64,000 nucleotides of DNA, from positions 1,304,760 to 1,368,759 of the forward strand of contig JANVCC010000270.1 of assembly GCA_025345505.1 (NCBI GenBank), given 5' to 3'. Below the pieces are notes generated by a model. The model had not been told where the DNA came from and ran no database searches. It was given only the letters and a program-made list of their open reading frames with translations. This stretch comes from Todiramphus chloris collaris. Taxonomy: Eukaryota > Chordata > Aves > Coraciiformes > Alcedinidae. The position numbers were made by a program, and so were the translations under genes. Positions 53,801-64,000 of this stretch are shown in pieces; positions within the stretch are counted from its first letter, which is position 1; the number at the start of each line of letters is the position of its first letter.

Positions 53801-55954
53801 GTGTTCTTGCAACAAACTCTTTTCCGAAGTCTCCGTTGTACCTGTCAGCACCTTTTACTGCTGTTCCCCAGCACGTATGGATTACCACATCAATTCAAGG
53901 TTTTTGCACCCTTTTGCTTTGCCAGTGACCAGGCACTTTTCACAAGCTCTGCAAATTATGACCAGCAATATTTGTTCTGTAGCTCAGACTTACGCCAGCA
54001 ATAATACTAACCTGGCCTGGGGCTGCTTTTTATCACATCTTGCATTCTTTGCTGCTCCTTTTACTGAGGTTGCTTCATTCTGCTGTTGGTTTTTGTTTTG
54101 TTTTGTTTCATCATGATCTATAGAAATTGAGCCTGCTATGGGGGAAAAAGACAGTTCTTAGAAGAAAAATAGGACATTAGAGCAACACTTAACATGATCC
54201 AAATAATCCTGTCTTGTTTGACTATAACAGTATTTCCTGAGAGCTCTGCACCCTTTTCTTTCAGATGAGATCTAAACCCATGTAAAGTTCTAGCAGATAT
54301 ATTACTATGATATTTCTGGTTCCCTTCAAGGCAGATCTGGAAACTGCCTTCTATTTGCTCCGAAGAAACATATGGCAGGGTAGTTTCACGGGCTGACAGG
54401 CACCTGATCCCTGCTTGCTGGATCCCTCCAGGTGGTCTGGAGTCTTTTGAGCAAGATTGCAACATCCTCTTCATCTTGATCAAGAAAGGTCAATATTTTT
54501 GTTTTGCAATAGCTTGAAACTGCTGGGAAATTGATTCATGTAGGTGAAATGAGAGACTAATTCAGATCTTGCTCTGAACAGGTAGTCACTGCTGGAAGAA
54601 AAAGGGGCTGAATAGATAGTCACTGCTGGAAGAAAAAGGGGTTCCACCCAGGGCACCACCACAATGAAGCCGTTCTGCTGTGGAGGCATAAATGAGAATA
54701 CAGAGCCATTCATCGGTATTCCTGAGCTCCTGTGCTGCTCTGGTTATGTTTGGGTAGACTGCAGAGCTGCAGACTGTGCGAAGGTGAAGCTTATTCCACC
54801 TGACTGTTTGTCACTGAAGGCATGACAGAAACACTGGTGTTCTGGTGCTCCAGAGCCTTGGAAAATAAAAAGTAGCCTTTCTCTGGGCCTGAGTGCATCC
54901 TGTAAAACTGAAACACAAACACGCCAGTTCTTCAGGGGCAGTTAATGGGAACTCTCCTCCTCTCTCGGGAACAGTATCATGTTCTTTCCAATCTGTCCTT
55001 CCATAACACAGATTGTTTTTCTCTCTCTGGCAATAGAAACCTGTATCTTGGTCATCTTTTTGTGCCTCCAATTCTATTCAGAAAGCTGATTATATCTCTA
55101 GGTGACATATTGGGCAATTTTTATGTTCTACATATTCGAAGAAGAATATCTGGAACAATCTTCTGCTCAGTGCAGCTGAAGCCACTATCTTTGAAAGGTG
55201 TCTATGGAGCAGCTCCTGAAGTTGTCTGAGCTGGGTAAAAGGGGTCTAAAATGTCACCTATAGAGATATAAATATAGAAAGAAATGGATGAACATGTGTT
55301 GCTTAGTACTATGGTAAAGCTTAGGAACCTCGTTCCTCATTGTGCTGGGTGCTGTCCAGGAAAACGCACCACAAAACAATGAGCAAAAGGCTTCTCTGCC
55401 ACAAAGAGCTTACAATTTAAGAGACTACAGGGTGGAGAAAGACAGTGGAGCAGAAAGAAATAAACAGCTGCCTCTGGATTCTTAGGAGACTGGTACAGTT
55501 GTCATTGCTGGGCATTTAAAGGAAAGTGGATAAGAGCACAGCTTCAAAATCCCCCAGTGGCCTATTCTATGAAGAATAAATGTATTTATGTGACATGTCA
55601 GGATTGATAACTGTATCTTGTGAAAGCTGATCTCAGTTCCCCTAAATAATGGAATCCATACATACACATAGTACAGCCTTTGCTATTTCTTACCTTTTTT
55701 AGGAAGGAAAAGAAAATAAACACATTTTCTGATGCACAATGAACCTTCCTCTGCAAGTGTTTTGAGTCCTGGGGCTTCAGTCTTCCAGGAGTGATCTCAG
55801 CAGCGTGTGCTGTAGGACAGAGTGCCTCAGCGCCGTGAGCACTGTGATCTGAGGTGGTCTGGTTTGTCGGCAGGATCAGCAGCAGCCTTGTCCCTAGCAA
55901 CCACAGACAGTGATGTTCCAGGTGCTGGGGGGACGAGGTTGGCAAAGAACAGGG
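44877..55954. other. Intergenic region right of ECI2, no gene recognised
   Basis: 11 kb of moderately AT-rich sequence. The longest frames (for example 48,471-48,935 and 50,641-51,000, plus strand) are hydrophobic or low-complexity, lack homologues I recognise and are not linked by splice sites. It includes a (GTTT)4 run at 48,917-48,932. In human the next gene past ECI2 is CDYL. No chromodomain or CDYL crotonase exon is visible here, so this is probably the ECI2-CDYL spacer. Confidence 0.5.
54583..54641. repeat. 25-bp direct repeat, period 34
   Basis: The unit starting TAGTCACTGCTGGAAGAAAA occurs at 54583-54607 and again, identical over 25 bases, at 54617-54641. A recent small tandem duplication. 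Confidence 0.85.
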
Positions 55955-56265
55955 GACAGACCCTGGACTTCAGAAGAGCAGGCTTTGGCTTATTCGCGAA
56001 GCTGGTGAGCGGGGTAATGTGGAAGGCAGCACTGAAGGGCAGAGGAGCTCAGCAGAGATAACTCACTTAGAAGATATTGTTCTTAAGGAGTAAAGAGTTG
56101 TCCATGCCAGGACTCAGGAGAACGAGTGGATGTGTATAGGTAATATGCCTGACCGACCTGATCCACGTTATAAAGAATTGTCTAGATCTATGGATGAGGA
56201 AGGAGCAGCAGCCGTCTACTTTGACTTTAGCAGGATGACAAGGTCTCACACAGCATCCTTCTGCC
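55955..56265 (+). mobile_element. Decayed CR1 LINE ORF2 (reverse transcriptase) fragment
   Basis: Forward orientation. TGGACTTCAGAAGAGCAGGC and AGGCTTTGGCTTATTC match the CR1 segment upstream of the reverse transcriptase. Further on, GATGAGGAAGGAGCAGCAG and GTCTACTTTGACTTTAGCAG match the segment that in intact copies codes a VYLDFSKAFD-like motif. Heavily mutated, broken frame, no 3' tail visible. Sequence after 56,265 may hold more unrecognisable CR1. Confidence 0.55.
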
Positions 56266-59200
56266 AGCGTTGAGGTGTTACAGTATAGGTGGTAGAAGAA
56301 CTCCCAGGACAGTAGTAGTTGCCATTTCCTGAAAGAGCGAGGACATCTCCTGAACACACCAGTGCAAACTGATGCTGTTGTTGACTCTGGGATTCGGCCG
56401 CTTTTCAGCAGGCACAGCCCGGTGATGGAGCTGTGTCCAACAGGCACAAAGGAGGCGATGTGCTAAGGGATCCAGAGTAGCTCCCTGAATGGTCAGGATG
56501 CATAAGACTGGGCTCAGCTCGTTTATATTGTAATCAGAATTCCTCCATTGCTCATCTCTGGCTGTCAGTAGAGCAACATTGCAGAGGTCGAAGGTGCTCT
56601 GGGTTGTCACAGGTATCACATACATTTCCCTGTTTCCCTTTTGTTACTGGCAAAGCAGAGGTGAGGAGCTGGTCCGAAGCACAGTAACCCAGTCCGTGCA
56701 ATGTGGTAGCTAATGCCCACACAGAGAATCAGCTGTGAAAGACGCACATATTCAGCTCCCTGCCCAGTTTTCTGAGCTTCGAAGCACTTCTTGAGGGGCT
56801 TTTCCTGAGTTTCAAGGCTGGAATGTTTCCAGGGAAGGAAACTCTGCATGTTCATAGCAGTCTCCTCCTGCTGTAGCTTAGACCTGGTAGGTTGGTCTGT
56901 CCTCCACTTGCACATGCCAGAGATCATCAGATCTTTGCTGCGTTGCACTGGGCTACGAAACACATGAAATACGATGCCAGTTACGACACTTAGCGCTGAA
57001 CGGTCCTTGGCAGCTCCTCTAAGTGCTGTGTAATTTCTATGTACCTCTGAGGGAAAAGAGTAAAAGAGAGAAAGAATAAGAGATGCTGGTTTATTGCCAG
57101 GATATGAAGAGGTTGATAGTGGACTCAGAAGACACGACTGTGGTCTCGCCTACTCACTTGACACCGCCTCCGGTTGAATTACACATCGCTGGTGCTGGCA
57201 GGAGCGTAATCAGGGCCAAGATCTTCGGAGCCAGCAGACGTTATTACAAAGGATCCCAGAGTTTCAATCAGATTACTTTGTGGTTTAGCTTTCCAGGAGT
57301 ATTAGTATTTTGGCTAAATTTAAGGCACAGTTCTTTTACTTCCCCAGTTCTTCGACTTGCCCTCGACTCCAGAAGGATTACATAAATGCAACCAAATAGA
57401 GAAATCTGTAATAATTGTGTTGGGTAGCAATCGTTTTGTGAACAAATCATAGACCAATTTGTGCCCTTCCATCCTTTCGGAGCAAGCGAGAAGCAGAATA
57501 TTGCAAACATTGATGTATTTGGGCCTTCCCTTAAGTCTATTTCAGATGTATTTCAAGTAAGGTAAACTTGATGACTTGATTTTTCCAAGGGGTGTTATTT
57601 TGTCTCCCCAACCTTTAGCTGGCAGTGGACGCCTTTAACAAAAGTATCGTGAACTTCAGTTACTAGCAGTGGAGTGGTTTAATCTTTTGTAAACTGCAGG
57701 ACTAATTTGACAGGGCATTGTTCTGAAAATAAGCTTCACATTTGTGTTGACCGTTATGAGTCAAAGTCTTCCTGAATGAACGAGTTCTATTGATAAAGTT
57801 TAAGGGAGCTCACTTCCAGCAGAATCCAGCACCAAACAGATGCCTTCAGTCAGGCAGTGGTTTGTGTCCAAGGTGTTTCTCATCAGTAAGAGCGTTGCTA
57901 CATACCTGGGACACAAAGTCAGCAGGCAGACCTAACATTGGATATGAATGCAGTACTTTCCATCCACAGTGTCCTCCACTGTAGCCTCCCATCAGCCTCA
58001 AATCGTCAGAAGGTGTTTATTGTGTTGCTGTGGATGACTGGTTTTGGCTTGAAGAAGTCTTTGGGATGGGTTGCATACACCCCAATGCTTTCCAGATGCG
58101 TGTGGCATAGAGGAGTTGCTAATCCAAGGCACACTGTGTTTTTTCTTGAAGGCTTAGGGCAGAAACAAAGCAAACAAGCAAAACTTGCAGTGCTCCAGCA
58201 CCATCAAACAGACCTACAGAATTTAACAGCCCACGAGCCCTTGTATGTCCAGGTCTCTTAGAGTGCACAGAGGCTGAAGAGGTATGTGCCAGGAGATAGG
58301 CTCAACACCATCTGTCATGCAGGAATCTCTTGCGCAACTCCTGTTCAGTCATGGCAGAGACCAGCACAAGGCATGAAGTGTTTTTTGGTTTGCTTCTTTG
58401 TTTGTTCTGTTTTTTATAAATGCTTTAAGCTTCCTTAGTATTTCCAGGCAAAATATTTTCTAGTTTGTTTTTTTTTTTAAATGTTGATAAAGAGTTTTCC
58501 TTGCCAACACTTCCATTAAGATTGGATAGGATCTCTCAGAATGCTACTCACCTGCTTAAAGCAGGGGAGAAATGGCAGTGTGTCCTTCATGTCTGTATAC
58601 ACAGTGTACATTTTTAGACACTTGAGCTGGGAATAGAGACGTTAGGAGAACCAAAGGTGATGTCCTGCCTTGCACAGCACAGAGCCAGCTCGTATTTACA
58701 GAGCTTTCAGGACATCTCTAGTTACCCAAAAGACTGGAGCAGAGAATATTCTGACAAGAAAGACAAAGAAGGAGTGAGAGTTTTCATCTAGGCTGTTCAG
58801 GAATTACTTCTGGAACAGAAACACGTCAAAACAGTGAATGGGAAACCAAACCCAAATGTTTGCCAAGTTTTGAGGAAAACTGATCTTTGGAGCCAGGCTT
58901 TATTTCCTTAGGTCTGTCCCTAGGCAAGGACCGACTGGTAATACTTCATTTCTGAAAGATATAGCAGTGGGAAAATTAGTTTTAAGCTGTTTCAGACAAT
59001 CCATGAGGCTTTCCCTAACTGGATTATTTGTATCGGTGGGAGCCAGGCCTTCTTGAAATCACCCTGCCAATATTTCACCCTGAGAAATTTCAGTGGGAAC
59101 GGTGCAAAGTTTTATCCCATCTAATTCCAAATTAAATGCATTCCTCTAATTGCTGATGATACTTCCAGAAGCTGCTAAATGCCTCAAGAGCAAATATTTA

Positions 59201-59720
59201 TAGCTGCAGGAAGCTCCTGAATGTTTGTAGGAAGATCAGCAGTGCTCCTTAGCAAATAAGAGTAAACTTGTTTAATTTTATAAAATCTCATTCTTTGAAG
59301 ACTGCAGAGAATAAAAAGAAAATGCAAAAGTGGGAGTCCCTGACGGACGAGGGAGACACATGTACTGCCAAGGGGGAACGCTTCCTCTGATTTACCGGCA
59401 GTTCATTTAACACACAGTCACTGCTCTCCTCTCCTCTCGGGGTGCTGGCTACTGCTCGTGGAATTAAAATGCCATCAGGAATTTTTGTTTGTGGCTGCTT
59501 TGCTTTTTCATTCTTCTTCCTGTATTGATCACAGCTTTCACACTTGGGTACCTTTTATCTTCAAAGGAAACGTTCCCTTAACCTTACCTAAGGCATCACT
59601 GGGCTGGAGCTTTGCCAGTTGCAAAATTGTTTCCATCTCTCCTGGATTTGGTCAGACTTGTTTGGCAATAAGCCTTTGATTTGTGTACTTATCCTGTACT
59701 GGTCCTTCTCTTCTTTTCCC
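56266..59720. other. Intergenic, no gene recognised
   Basis: Several overlapping short frames on both strands (such as 56,278-56,963, minus strand), none with a recognisable domain or splice context. Ordinary unique sequence as far as I can see. Confidence 0.5.
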
Positions 59721-59782
59721 TCTCCTCTCCTCTCCTCTCCTCTCCTCTCCTCTCCTCTCCTCTCCTCTCCTCTCCTCTCCTC
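59721..59782. repeat. (TCTCC)12 microsatellite
   Basis: Twelve perfect tandem TCTCC units (59721-59780) plus a partial TC. Uninterrupted, so probably polymorphic. The Glu/Arg-rich and Ser/Leu/Pro frames across it are artefacts of the repeat. Confidence 0.97.
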
Positions 59783-62700
59783 AAGAAGTGATGTTTTGGG
59801 ACCTAACTGCAAAATGAGTAGCTTAAATGTACATATTTCAATCCATGGGCTGGAGATGCAGAGTTTGATACATTCTGTATCAGATAAATCTGCTAGAAAT
59901 GTTGGGTTTCATTCAAACCCCAAACTATTTGACATTTACCTGATTGTCTGAAATGCTGCCATGGGAAACAACAGATCATTTCAGGCATATTGAGTCATTG
60001 TGCCATGTTGTGCTTATCTCCACATTTAAAGTAGGAAAATAATGTTGTACGTAGGCAGGGTGTACATCTTTGTTATTACTATAGCATTTAGAAAGCACAG
60101 TTTGTGCTTACAAAGCCTTGCAAAAAGCCATTTTTCCTTACAGACTTTTACCCACTTCTCTCAAGAATGTTGCTTTGACCAGTGAGACTACAAAAGCCTT
60201 GCTCCCAAATCTGTACTTTCAACTTCTACAGCGTTATTCTATTTCACTTTAGACATCGTTAACACAGTGGGAATAGTCTTGCCAGGTAACTGATTCCTTG
60301 TGAAGAAAAACAGTTTTCCTGGAAGAAAATTGTAACAAAACAAAATGATACTGTAAATTTCTGTCTGGCTTTCTCTTGTAGTATTATTCGTGCTCCTGCT
60401 GGAATATTCTGTGGTCTCTGCTATCTGGTTCCCAGTTTAGCTCTTGCTCCTTCTTTCGTAGACATTTGGCAGAGCAGGAGCTGTCCTACGTCACACCCCA
60501 GAGGTTTCTGGTGACTTCTGTCACCAACCCCCCTGGACTGTTGGTCCAGAGGAACCAGGAGTTTTCCAGTGCCCGTGCAGCAGCAGCTGGAGCTGTGCGT
60601 GCCGCTCGCTGCCAGCCCCGAGCTGGCCACGGGCACCCACTCTGCCCAGCTCTGTGGGCAGGGGCCGGAGGGGTGCAGAGCTCGGCTTTGGACCCACGAA
60701 CCCGCAAGGCAATGCAGATGACATTCTGGTGAATTGGGAGGATGTTTGCTGGGGCCTGCTGAAGAAATTGTCCCTGGAAGAATGCTTAAAGGAAACGGTG
60801 TTAGAAATGTCCAGAGAACAAACATAAAGAAGAAGGAACAGAACGAGAGAACTACTCATCAAACAGTTGATTTAAATTCCTGTATATATACACACATCCC
60901 CGTAGAGTTGCCAGTGTAATAGGCTGGTAAATGAGGAGCTGCAGACAACTTTTCCTGTAACGCTCGCGTGAGCGAGATCGAGGCAAACACATTTCTGTGG
61001 CAGGGGGGGAAGCTTGTCCTCCTTCTCCCTCTGCAGTTGTTTGTTTGGATTCCTCTTCTTCAGAGGATTTGTACATTATCCTTCCCATAAAGTAGTGCCA
61101 CTCGGAGTGCAGATGGTTCTTGCCATCCAAGCCCACCAGCAGATCAACTAGTTGTCTATTATTCCTCCATTACTGCACAGAGGAGCTGCTGTGAAGCACA
61201 CACGAGCCATCCCAGCCATCTGTCTGCTGCTCAGAAATAACTTCCAGAGGTACTTCCCAAGCCTCCTTTCGTTCCTGGTTCATCCGGAACCTTCATTAGC
61301 AGTAACTAAAATATCTTGCAATGAAGAAGTTGTTGCTTTGTTTTCTTGTGGGTTTGGTTTTTTAATTTCAGTTCTCATTCTCCCTCCAAACTTACTTCTT
61401 GCCTTTTTTTTGCCTCACACTAGCAAACGTTTTTACAGCAAATAAGAACTCAATTAAACACCACCTCATAACAGATCATGCTCTATGACAGCATGATTTT
61501 CTTCCTGGCCCTGAATAAACAGGCAACAGAAAAAAGAAAGTTTTAATGCTAACAAGGCAGGTCCTGTGCTGAGAGGGGCGGATGCGTGCAGCTCTGTGGA
61601 GGTTACTGGGGATTCGCTGCTGAATGAAGCCTGTTCCCTCAAGCAGTGAGCACTACAGATTGATCTATTTTATTGCCTTCACCATGTTATCAAGTTGTCT
61701 CCTTGATAAATTAATAATGTGGGTTTTAAAGGGCTAATTGACATTACTGTACAAGAGCCACAATTTAATTAGTGATACTCTAATTGCTTCAAGAAAGATT
61801 CTAGTCCATGTATTTAAAACATGAACTTAGGAACTATTGTACTTACAGGATATACATTTCAAGATTATGTATGGTTTATTTTTATTTATTTCTTATTTAT
61901 TTTTATTTTATTTTAACTATGTTTTGTTGTTGTTTTTTTTTAAATACACTACTTCTTTTTCTCCTGAAAACATACGTTTATGTTTCTTTCTTCTCGTTCC
62001 TCTTCCTGTCCCTTGGAGTAGTTTTGGTTTTAGACAGTGAGATGAAGGCTGACGTTGTTGCCCTTCATTCCTCAGTGTCTTTAAAAGACAGAATGGTTTG
62101 GACTTGAAAGCAAATCAGAAACTCTACTTTTGATTTGAAAGGCCTGACTGCAAAAATGTGTTTACTAATAAAACTTAGAAGTTTAGTATAGATGGAGAGC
62201 TCATATTTATCAGGCGCTGAAGTGCCCAAAGTGAGCTGTCGGGAACCATCCCTCACCTGCGTTTTGCGAGTCCTCCAGACTGAGGCCTCCATCCCAGCTT
62301 CCTAATTGCAGCTTGCCCTCCTAGCGCACAAGGCATTCCCTGGTCTAACTTCAGAGCAGACAGCTCTTGAACAGCTTGTACTATTATGCAGAGAGAATAA
62401 TTTACTACAGTCACTTACTGCAGCGTGCCAGTGCCAAGGGAGAGGGGCAATGTCTTTCCTTTCATTCTGCATTGCCAGCCGTGGTGGCTGCGCCGAGGAA
62501 CCAGCCCACTGCAGACCCCCGGCGGTACCCAACTGCGGTCCTGTTGGGCATAGCAATGCTGTAGCACGGAGCTTCCCAGCAGGCTCCTCCATCTGATTAA
62601 AATGTTACTGCCGCTCTCAGCGCTGTACAGAAACTGGGGAATTCCTCCTTGGCCAGAGTGCCAGGAGCGTTTGCAGATTGTGCCTGACAACTGGCCCGTA

Positions 62701-64000
62701 GGAATCGTTCAGCCCGGAGAATCGGAAACGCCAACTCCTCTGCCACTTCGGAGGGCTTCGAACGGACTGGGTTGGTTGGACAAGGCCCAAGATCAGTAGC
62801 TGTGCTCGGTGTGTGCTGCAGTATAGTTTATTTGCAACAAAGAGGTGCAGAGCCTTTCTTTTGCGAACTGAGAGGGGCAGGAGGAGCTTTGGCTTTCCCT
62901 TGTAACAAACAATGCAAACTCGACACACGGCCAGAATTTCAATGCGCCGGAACAATGCGACTGATACCCAAATCTATTCATGGCTCCAGCACTTGTGGTG
63001 AGACCTGGGGACTGGGTCTGACTGCCTTAATATCACTGCACAGAAAATGAACTTGCTTGGAATTGTGCTTACAATAACACAGTAGAATTAAAGTAATTAA
63101 ATATTCATTCCCTTATTGTTGGCATGCTTCATGGATTAGTGCATTTGGGAGGTTGGGGAAAAGGGTCTTCTTTTCCAAAGAAAAATTTAAGAAAAAGAGA
63201 AGGATAAAGGAGGGTTGTATGTCAGGTGATCTGTGACTAACTCCTAGCATGGCATTGCCCAACCAGTGCCATCCAGCATCACTTATGCCATCCTTACTGG
63301 TAGTTTCAGAAGAGAGGCAAAAAAGAAGGAGTTAGTGTGGGGAACGAGCTGTGTTCTTGTCCCTACCAAAAGGGAAGAGGAGGCAATTTCTCAAAGAAGG
63401 GCAAGGAGGGGTAAGATGTTGAATGACAGAGACTGAAGAGGACCTGTTGATGTGCAGATGTATAAGGTATTGAAGGAGAGGATGAAGAGCAAAATAAGCA
63501 ATAATAAAGGTATCGGTTAAATTATGTGCTCTAGAAAACATCGCTTTCTGAAGCCAAACCGATTTAAAGGACTAGCAGTAGGATAGTCTTGACTTTTCAT
63601 GGCTGTTACCTGCAAACCCTTTGCAGATGGTCACAGGAAACCCCCTGGAAAATCCCAGCGTGGCACTGCCAGTCCGTGCGCGCTCTGCCTGTGCAGTCAG
63701 AGGAGTGAGCACTGTTAGTGAGGCACCACGGCGCTGCCCGTAGGTATCCACCCAGCTCGGGAGGGCACCCTGGAGTCGTGCCTTGGCTTGGACACCCACA
63801 GTGGGTATCCATGGTCCTGGACAGCATGGTCTGAGGTGACGAAACTCCTCTGCTGTATGATATGTAAAGCAGATTGAAGTTGGGCCTCTGCAGAGCAGAA
63901 GTGCCAGCTGACTGTCCCAGATTTTGAGATTATTATACTGAATCTCGAGTGGTTTCAGTTCAGCACATCTCTTGGGCACCTACTACATTTTATTTATTTT
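59783..64000. other. Intergenic right end, no gene recognised
   Basis: No conserved coding exon or RNA gene seen. An AT-rich low-complexity stretch of TTTATTTT-type sequence lies at about 61,876-61,920. A moderately GC-rich patch at about 60,450-60,720 is open on both strands but shows no domain. Confidence 0.5.

Noticed and set aside
56278-56963. Two overlapping minus-strand frames of about 115 codons
   Set aside because: No domain, no conserved motif and near a decayed CR1 fragment. Most likely chance or degraded repeat.
59588-59812. Frame with repeated Arg-Gly-Glu-Glu units
   Set aside because: Translation of the TCTCC microsatellite, not a gene.
44877-64000. Possible CDYL exons in the right flank
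   Set aside because: I looked for a chromodomain-like frame and for a CDYL crotonase segment and found neither on either strand.

Overview
The window is vertebrate nuclear DNA, most probably from a bird. It carries two spliced protein-coding genes with conserved exon structure, CpG-island promoters and several 5'-truncated CR1 LINE copies, the dominant retroelement of bird genomes. The genes are compact: the whole PRPF4B coding span is about 17 kb. I cannot name the species from sequence alone.

Layout. From 1 to about 2,100 is upstream sequence. It includes a possible short minus-strand spliced transcript whose last exon (about 1,450-1,810) contains an unexplained C2H2 zinc-finger-like reading frame. 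A CpG island (about 2,100-3,420) holds ETS and NRF1 sites and the first exon of PRPF4B. PRPF4B (plus strand, 15 coding exons, 2,634-19,605) encodes a 1,005-residue SR-rich nuclear kinase of the spliceosome, and its 3' UTR runs to at least about 20,955. A 7-kb interval follows, with a CR1 fragment and an isolated CpG-rich patch. ECI2 (minus strand, 10 coding exons, 43,829 down to 27,862) encodes a 399-residue enoyl-CoA delta-isomerase 2 with an acyl-CoA-binding domain, a crotonase domain and a C-terminal SKL peroxisomal signal. Its first exon lies in a second CpG island (about 43,480-44,200) just after a 550-bp CR1 copy. From 44,250 to the end is about 20 kb in which I recognise no gene. It contains a 10-N assembly gap, a decayed CR1 reverse-transcriptase fragment, a (TCTCC)12 microsatellite and ordinary AT-rich sequence.

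The two genes are convergent (tail to tail) and functionally unrelated: one acts in pre-mRNA splicing, the other in unsaturated fatty-acid oxidation. Their proximity matches the conserved PRPF4B-ECI2 neighbourhood of human 6p25. The exon models were built by joining frames at GT/AG sites with phase checks. They add up exactly to 3,018 and 1,200 nt, with no internal stop or frameshift. I found no convincing undescribed biological system. The best leads are the zinc-finger-like exon next to the PRPF4B promoter, the isolated CpG patch between the genes, a palindrome in the ECI2 promoter and a small divergent ORF beside it.
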